DNA of 40,239 bases from Actinomycetes bacterium (GTDB lineage Bacteria; Actinomycetota; Actinomycetes; Actinomycetales; Cellulomonadaceae): assembly GCA_021778635.1 (NCBI GenBank), contig JAJYCD010000021.1:1-40239 (forward strand), in the 5' to 3' direction. A program made the position numbers and the translations under genes. Positions 17,628-25,414 of the stretch are shown here, one piece after another. The notes beneath the pieces are model-generated. The model was not told the DNA's origin and ran no database searches. It saw only the letters and a list, made by a program, of their open reading frames with translations. The stretch's first letter is position 1, and every line of letters begins with the position of its first letter.

Positions 17628-18076
17628 GCATCGAGGTCAACAACGAGTCCGGGGTGGCCGTCGACGAGGCCGAGTTCGCGGCTCTCGCGCGGTTCGTCCT
17701 GGACGCGATGCACCTGCACCCGCTGACCGACCTCTCGATCGTCATGGTCACGGTCGACGTCATGACGGAGCTGCACGTGCAGTGGATGGACGAGCCCGGT
17801 CCGACCGACGTGCTGTCGTTCCCGATGGATGAGCTGCGGCCCGGCCGTGACGGTGAGCCCACGCCGGCCGGGCTGCTCGGCGACGTGGTTCTGTGCCCCG
17901 AGGTCGCGGCGCGCCAGGCACGCGAGGCGGGGCACTCGACGACCGAGGAGCTCCTCCTGCTGACGACCCACGGGATCCTGCACCTCCTCGGCTACGACCA
18001 CGCCGAACCGGCGGAGGAGAAGGAGATGTTCGCGCTCCAGCGCTCGCTCCTGCTCACCTTCCTCGCCGGCCGATGA
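17624..18076 (+). CDS. ybeY: Endoribonuclease YbeY
   Basis: A 150-residue metalloprotein involved in 16S rRNA 3'-end maturation and 70S quality control. The zinc ligands His116, His120 and His126 are in [11 protein letters not shown]. The upstream block [15 protein letters not shown] is the other family signature. GGGGGAGGAG about 10-19 nt before ATG 17624 supports the start. It overlaps phoH and the following gene by 4 bp each, so translation is coupled through phoH-ybeY-corC-era. Confidence 0.96.
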   Translation: MSIEVNNESGVAVDEAEFAALARFVLDAMHLHPLTDLSIVMVTVDVMTELHVQWMDEPGPTDVLSFPMDELRPGRDGEPTPAGLLGDVVLCPEVAARQAREAGHSTTEELLLLTTHGILHLLGYDHAEPAEEKEMFALQRSLLLTFLAGR

Positions 18077-19383
18077 TCTCGGCGCCCGTCGGCCTGCTGC
18101 TCGTCCTCGCCGCGGTCGGCATCCTGCTGGCTGCCGCGCTGAGCGCAGGCGAGGTCGCGGTCCGACGCGTGACCCGGGCGGCGGTCAGCGACCTCCTGGC
18201 CGAGCGGCGCCCGAGTGCGCTGCGCGTCCACGGTCTCGCCGAGGACCCGGCACGGACCGCCTCGTCCGCCGCGTTCGTCCGGATCATCGGCGAGATGGTC
18301 GCCAGCACCTGCCTCACGCTCGTCGTCGCGACGCTCCTGCCCACGTGGTGGGTGATCCTCCTGGTGTCGGTGCTGGTGTCCGCGATCGTCGCGCTCCTGC
18401 TCGTCCGGCTGAGCCCGCGGACCCTGGGTCGGGACCACCCGGCCGCGACCCTCATCCTCCTGTCACGACTCCTCACCGCCGCGGTCGCGGTCACGGTGCC
18501 GCTCCGCCGCCTCGTGCCGATCGCCGCCCATGACGGGGAGATCGACGAGGACGAGCTGCGGGACATGGTCCAGCGGGTGAGTGAGTCCGAGGGCATCGAC
18601 GGCAAGGAGCGGATGCTGTTCCGGTCGGTCGTCGAGCTCGGTGACACCCTCACGCGCGAGGTCATGGTGCCCCGCACCGACATGGTCGTCACGACGGCGG
18701 ACACCCCGCTCCGCAAGGCCCTCGCCCTGCTCCTGCGCTCCGGGTACTCACGCATCCCGGTGATCGGCGACTCGGTCGACGACCTCCGCGGCGTGCTCTA
18801 CCTGAAGGACGTCACCCGGCGGATCCACACGGCCCCGGAGTCCGCGACCGAGCCGGCCTCGTCGATCGCACGGCCCGCGGTGTTCGTGCCGGAGTCCAAG
18901 CCGGTCGACGACCTCCTGCGCGAGCTGCAGCAGGGGGCGTCCCACCTGGCGATCGTCGTGGACGAGTACGGCGGGGTCGCCGGCCTGGTGACGATCGAGG
19001 ACGCGCTCGAGGAGATCGTCGGCGAGCTCGTCGACGAGCACGACAGGAGCGTCGTCCCGGTCGAGGACCTGGGCGACGGCCTGTATCGTGTACCGGCCCG
19101 GCTCTCCAAGGACGACCTCGGCGAGCTCTTCGGCATCGAGGTCGAGGACGACGACGTCGACAGCGCCGGCGGACTCCTCGCGAAGGCGCTCGGCAAGGTG
19201 CCGCTCCCGGGGTCGACAGGCGACATCCACGGGCTGCACCTCGTGGCCGAGCGCGCCGACGGACGCCGTCGCCAGATCTCGACGTTGCTGGTACGGCTGA
19301 GCGGCGCGCACGAACCCGACACGTCTCAGGAGCTCACCGCGCTCGAGGGACCCGACGACGAGCACCACGGAGCACATCGATGA
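18073..19383 (+). CDS. CNNM/CorC-type membrane protein with CBS domains
   Basis: A 436-residue protein with a DUF21-like membrane part (about 1-150; hydrophobic spans near the N-terminus, at [19 protein letters not shown] and through [18 protein letters not shown]). It is followed by [10 protein letters not shown] at about 195, two CBS domains to about 320 (the second with [25 protein letters not shown] in adjoining blocks) and a C-terminal CorC/HlyC domain. Such proteins are often called hemolysins but are magnesium/cobalt efflux or transport regulators. ATG 18073 overlaps the ybeY stop. The same gene lies between ybeY and era in mycobacteria (Rv2366c). Confidence 0.92.
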   Translation: MISAPVGLLLVLAAVGILLAAALSAGEVAVRRVTRAAVSDLLAERRPSALRVHGLAEDPARTASSAAFVRIIGEMVASTCLTLVVATLLPTWWVILLVSVLVSAIVALLLVRLSPRTLGRDHPAATLILLSRLLTAAVAVTVPLRRLVPIAAHDGEIDEDELRDMVQRVSESEGIDGKERMLFRSVVELGDTLTREVMVPRTDMVVTTADTPLRKALALLLRSGYSRIPVIGDSVDDLRGVLYLKDVTRRIHTAPESATEPASSIARPAVFVPESKPVDDLLRELQQGASHLAIVVDEYGGVAGLVTIEDALEEIVGELVDEHDRSVVPVEDLGDGLYRVPARLSKDDLGELFGIEVEDDDVDSAGGLLAKALGKVPLPGSTGDIHGLHLVAERADGRRRQISTLLVRLSGAHEPDTSQELTALEGPDDEHHGAHR

Positions 19384-20324
19384 GCACTGACCGAACGACA
19401 CCGCCCGAGTCCTTCCGCGCGGGCTTCGCGTGCCTCGTCGGCCGTCCCAACGCGGGCAAGTCGACGCTGACGAACGCGCTCGTCGGGCAGAAGGTCGCGA
19501 TCACGTCGGGTCGGCCCCAGACGACGCGGCACACGATCCGCGGGATCGTCCACCGGGCCGACGCCCAGCTGATCCTCGTGGACACCCCGGGGCTCCATCG
19601 GCCGCGCACGTTGCTCGGCGAGCGACTGAACGACCTGGTGCGGGACACCCTCTCCGAGGTCGACGTCGTCGGCTTCTGCCTGCCGGCGGACCAGAAGGTC
19701 GGTCCCGGCGACCGCTACATCGCCGCGCAGCTCACCGAGCTCGCGAGCGGCCGCGACGGCACCCCCGTCGTGGCGATCGCGACCAAGGCCGACCTCGTCA
19801 CGCGCGGTCGGCTCACCGAGCACCTGCTCGCGATCGCCGCGCTCGGCGAGTGGGCCGACGTCGTCCCGGTCTCGGCGGTCGACGGCTACCAGGTGGACGT
19901 GCTCGCCGACGTCCTGGTCGAGCACCTGCCGGTCAACCCGCCGCTGTACCCGGACGGTGAGCTCACGGACGAGCCCGAGGCCGTGATGGTCGCCGAGCTC
20001 GTGCGGGAGGCGGCTCTCGAGGGCGTCCGAGACGAGCTGCCGCACTCGCTCGCCGTCGTCGTCGAGGAGATCGTGCCGCGCGAGGGCGGCGCCGACGACG
20101 GCAGGCCGCCGATGCTCGACGTCCGGGTGAACCTCTACGTGGAGCGGGACAGCCAGAAGGCGATCGTGATCGGCCGTGGCGGTGCCCGTCTGAAGGAGGT
20201 CGGCAGCCAGGCGCGTCGGGGGATCGAGGCGCTCCTCGGGGCGCGCGTGTTCCTCGACCTGCACGTCAAGGTCGCGAAGGACTGGCAGCGCGACCCCAAG
20301 CAGCTCGGCCGGATGGGCTTCTGA
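19380..20324 (+). CDS. era: GTPase Era
   Basis: A 314-residue GTPase that binds the 3' end of 16S rRNA during 30S assembly. G1 is GRPNAGKST (21-29), the switch region holds SGRPQTTRHTIRGI, G3 is DTPGLH and G4 is TKAD. The C-terminal KH domain has ERDSQKAIVIGRGGARLKEVG and ends VKVAKDWQRDPKQLGRMGF. ATG 19380 overlaps the upstream stop (ATGA). Era ends the phoH-ybeY-corC-era chain; the next promoter begins inside its stop region. Confidence 0.97.
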   Translation: MSTDRTTPPESFRAGFACLVGRPNAGKSTLTNALVGQKVAITSGRPQTTRHTIRGIVHRADAQLILVDTPGLHRPRTLLGERLNDLVRDTLSEVDVVGFCLPADQKVGPGDRYIAAQLTELASGRDGTPVVAIATKADLVTRGRLTEHLLAIAALGEWADVVPVSAVDGYQVDVLADVLVEHLPVNPPLYPDGELTDEPEAVMVAELVREAALEGVRDELPHSLAVVVEEIVPREGGADDGRPPMLDVRVNLYVERDSQKAIVIGRGGARLKEVGSQARRGIEALLGARVFLDLHVKVAKDWQRDPKQLGRMGF

Positions 20325-20350
20325 CCGCGGCGTACCTCGGCACGTAGGAT
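20321..20350 (+). promoter_or_regulatory. Promoter giving a probable leaderless mRNA for the hydrolase gene
   Basis: CTGACC (20321-20326, four matches to TTGACA) and TAGGAT (20345-20350) are spaced by 18 bp. The GTG start at 20357 is only six bases past the -10 box, where transcription should begin. The -35 overlaps the era stop codon. Confidence 0.65.
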
Positions 20351-20356
20351 CGCGAG

Positions 20357-21883
20357 GTGGCCTACCGGATCGTCGTCCGCACCGTGATCGGGCTGCTGCT
20401 CCTGGCGGTCCTCGGTGCGGTGACCGGTCCGCAGTGGGATCCGGTGCCTCTCACGGACCCGATCCAGGTGCAGAGCACCAGCACCGCGATCGGTCACGCG
20501 CCGGCGGAGCAGCACTACGACGTGCGGACCCGGATCGTCACGGTCGAGCTCGACGGCGGGTCGGTCCAGGCGCAGATCAGCGAGCCGATCGGGGCGCCGG
20601 GCAGGCGACCGGGTGTGGTGTTCGTTCACGGCGCCGGGACGGGCAAGTTCACGGTGGCTTTCCTGGCGCAGGCGCACGCGCTCGCGGCGGCCGGGATCGT
20701 CGCGATGGTGCCCAACAAGCGGCTCGAGAACTACACGACCCGGTACCGGAACTACGTCTCGATGGCCGGCGACTACCTCAGGTCTGTCGACCTGCTTCGG
20801 GCGCAGCCGGACGTCGACCCGACCGAGGTCGGTGTGTACGGCGAGAGCGAGGGCGGCTGGATCACCCCGGTGATGGCCACCGAGGACCCCAGGCTCGCGT
20901 TCGTCGTCCTCGTCTCGGCCCCGATCGTCCCGCCGCGCCAGCAGGCCGCGTTCGCGACGGACAACTACCTGCGCCGCACCGGCGTCCCGGACGGGGTCTT
21001 CCGGGCGATCCCCCGCGCGGTCGGGATCACGCCACCGGGCGGCGGCTTCGACTACGTCGACTTCGACGTCGCACCGTACCTGCGCGCGATGCACCAGCCG
21101 GTCCTGATCGTGTACGGCACGGCGGACGCGTCGATGCCGATCGTGCAGGGGGCGCAGAAGGTCATCGAGGACACGGCGATCGCCGGGAACGAGGACTACA
21201 CCGTGCGGTACTACGCCGGCGCCAACCACGGGCTGCGCGTCAACGGTGCGGTGTCGCCGGCGTTCCTGCGCGATCTCACCGACTGGGTCGGCGGGCTGCC
21301 GGCCACCGCGGCCGCGTGGCCCCGGATCGCGGGGGCCCAGCCCACCCAGACCTACGAGGCGGGTCCCGTCCCGGTCCCGCGCTGGTTGAGCGACGGCGAC
21401 GTGATCGTCGGCACGGTCGTCGGCGCCGTGGCGCTGATCGCCGCCGGTGCCGCCCTCGAGCTCGTGAGCGCCACGACGCTCCGGGCCGCGAACAGGACCC
21501 GTCGCCGCCGCGGGCGCCCGCCGCTGCGGTCCCAGCGGCTCGCGCCGGGGGTCGCGGCGCCGCTCGCCGCGGTGGGCGGCGGCACCGTGGCCGCGATGGT
21601 CGCCCTCGTGTGGTACCTCGTCACCGTCGCCAAGCTCGCCGTGAGCTATGAGCAGGACGCGTGGGTCGTGACCGGCGGCTGGATCGCCGAGCGGGTGCTC
21701 GGCATCGCCGTCGTCGTGGCCGTCGTGGTGCTTCTCGACCGGATGCAGTCGGTGCGCCGGGTCCCCGGTGCCCGTCTCGCGCGGGGTACCCTCGCATCGC
21801 TGGTGCTGTGGCTGCCCCTGACGGGTGCGGCCGTTCTCCTCGGGGTGCTGGCGTACTGGGGCATCTACCAGCTCGGCATCTAG
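20357..21883 (+). CDS. Membrane-anchored alpha/beta hydrolase
   Basis: A 508-residue protein with three parts. Residues about 3-22 (IVVRTVIGLLLLAVLGAV) form a signal anchor. An alpha/beta hydrolase domain spans about 50-315: nucleophile Ser164 in GESEGG, acid Asp257 in YGTADAS and base His291 in GANHGLR, with the oxyanion block VVFVHGAGTGKF. The C-terminal about 170 residues contain four hydrophobic spans. The catalytic domain would face outside the membrane; the substrate (ester, lipid or peptide) is unknown. The gene begins the accessory stretch between era and leuA and apparently has its own leaderless transcript. Confidence 0.85.
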   Translation: MAYRIVVRTVIGLLLLAVLGAVTGPQWDPVPLTDPIQVQSTSTAIGHAPAEQHYDVRTRIVTVELDGGSVQAQISEPIGAPGRRPGVVFVHGAGTGKFTVAFLAQAHALAAAGIVAMVPNKRLENYTTRYRNYVSMAGDYLRSVDLLRAQPDVDPTEVGVYGESEGGWITPVMATEDPRLAFVVLVSAPIVPPRQQAAFATDNYLRRTGVPDGVFRAIPRAVGITPPGGGFDYVDFDVAPYLRAMHQPVLIVYGTADASMPIVQGAQKVIEDTAIAGNEDYTVRYYAGANHGLRVNGAVSPAFLRDLTDWVGGLPATAAAWPRIAGAQPTQTYEAGPVPVPRWLSDGDVIVGTVVGAVALIAAGAALELVSATTLRAANRTRRRRGRPPLRSQRLAPGVAAPLAAVGGGTVAAMVALVWYLVTVAKLAVSYEQDAWVVTGGWIAERVLGIAVVVAVVVLLDRMQSVRRVPGARLARGTLASLVLWLPLTGAAVLLGVLAYWGIYQLGI

Positions 21884-21957
21884 CCGCGTCCGCGCCGGCC
21901 GAGGTGGCGCCGCCGGTGCGGACGCCGGGAGTTCATCCGGATGGTGGGAGGAGCGGC

Positions 21958-22794
21958 GTGCGGACGACATGGGGGTCGGCCACCGATCGTGGACTGACGC
22001 GTGCCGCCAACGAGGACGCTCTGCTCGCGAACCCCCCGGTGTTCCTGGTCGCGGACGGCATGGGCGGCGTCGCGGGCGGTGCCGAGGCGAGCCGGGTCGC
22101 GGTCGAGGAGTTCGCGCGCCTCACCGGCCAGGCGACGGCCACCGCCGACGAGATCCACACGTGCTTCCGCCGGACCGCCGATCGCCTCGCCGCGGAGCTC
22201 GCCGGCACCCGCGCGGGCACGACGGTCGCCGGAGTCGCTGTCGCCTCGGTCGGCACCAGCGCCTACTGGCTCGTGTTCAACATCGGCGACTCACGCGTGT
22301 ACCGCTGGTCCGGCGGCATCCTCGATCAGATCACGGTCGACCACTCGGTCGTCCAGGAGCTCGTCGAGCGGGGTGAGCTGGCCACCGACCTCGCGGAGAC
22401 GCATCCCGACCGTCACGTGATCACGCGGGTGCTCGGCACGTCCGGGGTGCCCGAGCCGGACTACTGGATGATCCCTGCGGGCGAGCACGACAGGCTGCTG
22501 ATCTGCACCGACGGCCTGTCCCGCGAGCTCCGCGCCGACGTCGTCGTCCGCGGGCTCCGGGAGAACTCCTCGCCGCAGGACGCGGCGAGCTGGCTCGTGA
22601 GCCGCGCGATCGCCGCAGGTGGTCGGGACAATGTGACCGTCGTGGTCGTGGACGCGGCTTCGGATGCCGATGAGATGGGCGGGACCGATACGTCGCAGCG
22701 CGCACCCATGGCGCCGCCTCCCGTCGGGACGCGGGAGGCAGGTGCCGCGACCAGTGGTCCCGGTGAGACGAACGAGGAAGAGGTCGGTCGATGA
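21958..22794 (+). CDS. PP2C-family protein serine/threonine phosphatase
   Basis: A 278-residue metal-dependent phosphatase. Family motifs are TDRGLTRAANEDA (from residue 9), VADGMGG with metal ligand Asp33, FNIGDSRVYR, LLICTDGLSREL and GGRDNVTVVVV near residue 222. It should reverse the phosphorylation made by the kinase two genes downstream. GGGAGGAG at 21946-21953 fixes the GTG start at 21958. The last about 45 residues are low-complexity. The stop overlaps the FHA gene start (ATGA). A 10-bp palindrome CATCCGGATG lies just before the ribosome binding site. This corresponds to prpC in the bifidobacterial PFNA set. Confidence 0.93.
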   Translation: MRTTWGSATDRGLTRAANEDALLANPPVFLVADGMGGVAGGAEASRVAVEEFARLTGQATATADEIHTCFRRTADRLAAELAGTRAGTTVAGVAVASVGTSAYWLVFNIGDSRVYRWSGGILDQITVDHSVVQELVERGELATDLAETHPDRHVITRVLGTSGVPEPDYWMIPAGEHDRLLICTDGLSRELRADVVVRGLRENSSPQDAASWLVSRAIAAGGRDNVTVVVVDAASDADEMGGTDTSQRAPMAPPPVGTREAGAATSGPGETNEEEVGR

Positions 22795-23798
22795 TCATCC
22801 CCGAGTACACGCAGGGCGCCTGGTACGCGGTGGTCGCGGAAGGCCTCGTCGTGATGCTCGACCCGACGGCATCGGCCGCGATCGTCCGCGAGTCGTGGGC
22901 GAACCTCCGTCAGGGCGGCGGCCTCGACGGACAGGTCGCCCTCCTGGCGCACCTGCGCGCCGACGATCTCCCGGACCTGGCGATCGTCGACGTCGCCGGG
23001 GGCCGGGTCAGGGCGGTGGTCCGCGGTGCCGTGGAGGTCGAGGTGATCGCTCACGGCGTCCCCTCGCTCCTGGGTGGGCACACGTCGGGGTCGCTCACCG
23101 AGCAGGTCGTCGAGGACGCCGAGCTCGTGCTCGTTCGGGCGCTGCCGACCGCACGGGTCGAGAGGCGCCAGCGGGCGGCAGTGCATCTGCCGGTGCTCGC
23201 CGCGGTGGTGGCGGCCGACGCCGTGCGGATCCAGCTGCGAACCGCGGCGAGCAGCAGCCAGGTGGACGAGATGACGATCGAGCGCCCGCGGGTCGTCCCG
23301 CCCTCCGTGGCGGCGACGTTCAGCGACGGTGGCCGACGTGGTCCGGCCGGCGGGCAGTCCGGCGGGCGGCGCGCCGCGGATCACCCAGCGACCGCAGAGC
23401 CCCGGGCCTGGGCGGGCGACCGGACGTCCGGCGAGGGGGCGAGGTCGTCGCAATCCGGGGCGCCGGCCCGCCTGCGCCTGTCGACCGGGCTCGTGGTGTC
23501 CCTCGACCGTGCCGTGCTCCTGGGTCGCGCACCGCAGGTCTCTCGCGTCACGAACGCCGAGCTCCCGCGACTCGTGACCGTGGCGAGCCCGGAGCAGGAC
23601 ATCTCCCGGACGCACGCCGAGGTGCGGGTCGAGGCCGACGACGTCCTCGTCACGGACCTGCACTCGACCAACGGCGTGCTCCTCACCCCGTACGGCGAGC
23701 CCGCGCGGCGGTTGCACCCGGGGGAACCGACCGTCCTGCGTCCCGGCGGCGTCGTCGACCTCGGAGAAGGGGTGACCTTCACCGTGGAGCGCGGATGA
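22791..23798 (+). CDS. FHA domain protein
   Basis: A 335-residue protein. Residues 1-125 form an unfamiliar beta-rich domain; about 160-225 is a Gly/Ala/Arg-rich linker; the C-terminal 100 residues are an FHA domain with VLLGRAPQ, ISRTHAEVR and DLHSTNGVLL carrying the Gly-Arg, Ser-x-x-His and Asn residues that bind phosphothreonine. It is the likely reader of marks placed by the adjacent kinase. Overlaps by 4 bp on both sides (phosphatase upstream, kinase downstream) indicate tightly coupled expression. Confidence 0.9.
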   Translation: MIIPEYTQGAWYAVVAEGLVVMLDPTASAAIVRESWANLRQGGGLDGQVALLAHLRADDLPDLAIVDVAGGRVRAVVRGAVEVEVIAHGVPSLLGGHTSGSLTEQVVEDAELVLVRALPTARVERRQRAAVHLPVLAAVVAADAVRIQLRTAASSSQVDEMTIERPRVVPPSVAATFSDGGRRGPAGGQSGGRRAADHPATAEPRAWAGDRTSGEGARSSQSGAPARLRLSTGLVVSLDRAVLLGRAPQVSRVTNAELPRLVTVASPEQDISRTHAEVRVEADDVLVTDLHSTNGVLLTPYGEPARRLHPGEPTVLRPGGVVDLGEGVTFTVERG

Positions 23799-25414
23799 TG
23801 GATGCGTCTCGGGAGGCGCAGGTCCCCCCGGTGATCCCGGGGTACGAGTACCTCCGGGTGCTCGGCCTCGGCGGTTTCGCCGACGTCTTCCTGTACCAGC
23901 AGCTGCTGCCGCGTCGGCGCGTGGCGGTCAAGGTGCTGCTGTCCAGCTCCCTCGATGCCGAGTCGCGGCGCCGGTTCCAGGCCGAGGCCGACACGATGGC
24001 CCGGCTCTCGCACCATCCGTCGATCGTGACGATCCACCAGGCGGGCATCGCGTCGGACGGCCGTCCCTACCTGGTGATGGAGTACTGCTCCCGTCCTGGG
24101 CTGGGCGCCCGCTTCCGCTCCGAGCGGATCGCCGTCGCCGAGGCGCTGCGGATCGGCGTCCGGCTCGCGGCTGCCGTCGAGACCGCCCACCGTGCCGGGA
24201 TCCTGCACCGTGACATCAAGCCCGCCAACGTCCTGACGACCGACTTCGGGTGGCCGGCCCTGACGGACTTCGGCATCGCCGAGACGATCGGGCGTGCCGA
24301 CGCGTCGTCGATCGGCATGTCGGTGCCGTGGTCGCCCCCTGAGCTGCTCGCCGACGAGCCGACCGGAGACGCGCGCGCCGACGTCTACTCGCTCGCCGCG
24401 ACGGTGTACTCGTTGCTGGCGCGTCGGTCCCCGTTCGAGGTCCCCGACGGTCCCAACTCGACCCCCGACCTCATCACCCGGATCGAACGGTCTCCGCTCC
24501 CGCCGACCGGCCGCGGGGACGTCCCCGACTCGCTGCAGCGCGTGCTCGCGCGCGCGATGGACAAGGATCCCGCCAGACGCTTCCCGTCAGCACTGGCGGT
24601 CGCACGCGCGTTCGTGGACATCGAGGCCGAGCTGCACGTGCCGCAGACGGCGATCGACATCGAGGAGGACGTCGCGCCGCCGGCCGCGACCGTCTCGGAC
24701 GTCCTTCCTCCGCACGGCATCCGGGAGGCGGACCAGTCGACCCGCGTCCGACCGATCACGCGCATCGACGCGGCGGACGAGCAGACCCGTCCGCAACCGG
24801 TGTCGCGACGCGACGTCGACGCGAGCCCCACCCCCGGTGACGGGCTCGTCGCGATCGTCCCCGAGACCGGCGCCGTCACCGACGCCGATGACGCGAGGTC
24901 GGCCCCGTCGCGTCGCGACGGTCGACGGGACAGCACCGTGCCGCGCGCCGGCGCGTCCGATCGCGCGCCCCGACGACGCCTCCCGCACCGGATGACCGGC
25001 ATCGCGGCGGGCGTGGTGGTGGCCGGCGCCCTCGTGGCCATCGCCATCGCGGTCAACGGGGTGGAGAACGCACCGACGCGGCCCGTCGTGTCCGGTGATG
25101 CTGCCACGTCGATCGTGCTGACCGCGGTCCCGAGTCCCACCCGCCTGGCCGGCACCCGTGCGGCGGACGGCTCGGTGACGTTCACCTGGGCCAACCCGTC
25201 GCCCGAGCCCGACGACCACTACCTCTGGGGGCTGCGGACCGCGACGGCCGAGCCGGTCCTCGCGCTCGTGGCCGCACCGACCGTCACGGTGCCGGTGGCG
25301 GCGCAGCAGGGTCCGACGCCCAGCACCCCCGCGACGGAGGTGTGCATCGAGGTGTCGATCGTGCGCTCCGACGGCCGCGCCTCGGCGGCGCCCGCCGTGG
25401 GATGCGTCCGATGA
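23795..25414 (+). CDS. Membrane Ser/Thr protein kinase with fibronectin-like outer domain
   Basis: A 539-residue transmembrane kinase. The kinase domain (about 17-285) has the glycine loop LGLGGFADV (23-31), catalytic Lys46 in VAVKVLL, HRDIKPANVL (138 on), DFG (158-160) and the APE-like SVPWSPPELL. A variable linker rich in Arg, Asp and Thr leads to one membrane span (about 404-426, GIAAGVVVAGALVAIAIAV). The outer part (about 446-539), with GSVTFTWANPSPEPDDHYLWG and two cysteines, looks like a single fibronectin III-like domain; there are no PASTA repeats. ATG 23795 overlaps the FHA stop; a second ATG follows directly. This is the pkb2-like gene of the PFNA set. Confidence 0.92.
   Translation: MMDASREAQVPPVIPGYEYLRVLGLGGFADVFLYQQLLPRRRVAVKVLLSSSLDAESRRRFQAEADTMARLSHHPSIVTIHQAGIASDGRPYLVMEYCSRPGLGARFRSERIAVAEALRIGVRLAAAVETAHRAGILHRDIKPANVLTTDFGWPALTDFGIAETIGRADASSIGMSVPWSPPELLADEPTGDARADVYSLAATVYSLLARRSPFEVPDGPNSTPDLITRIERSPLPPTGRGDVPDSLQRVLARAMDKDPARRFPSALAVARAFVDIEAELHVPQTAIDIEEDVAPPAATVSDVLPPHGIREADQSTRVRPITRIDAADEQTRPQPVSRRDVDASPTPGDGLVAIVPETGAVTDADDARSAPSRRDGRRDSTVPRAGASDRAPRRRLPHRMTGIAAGVVVAGALVAIAIAVNGVENAPTRPVVSGDAATSIVLTAVPSPTRLAGTRAADGSVTFTWANPSPEPDDHYLWGLRTATAEPVLALVAAPTVTVPVAAQQGPTPSTPATEVCIEVSIVRSDGRASAAPAVGCVR

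Noticed and set aside
21934-21943. Palindrome CATCCGGATG before the PP2C gene as an operator
   Set aside because: A 10-bp palindrome is expected by chance at this GC content, and no repeat of it was noticed nearby.
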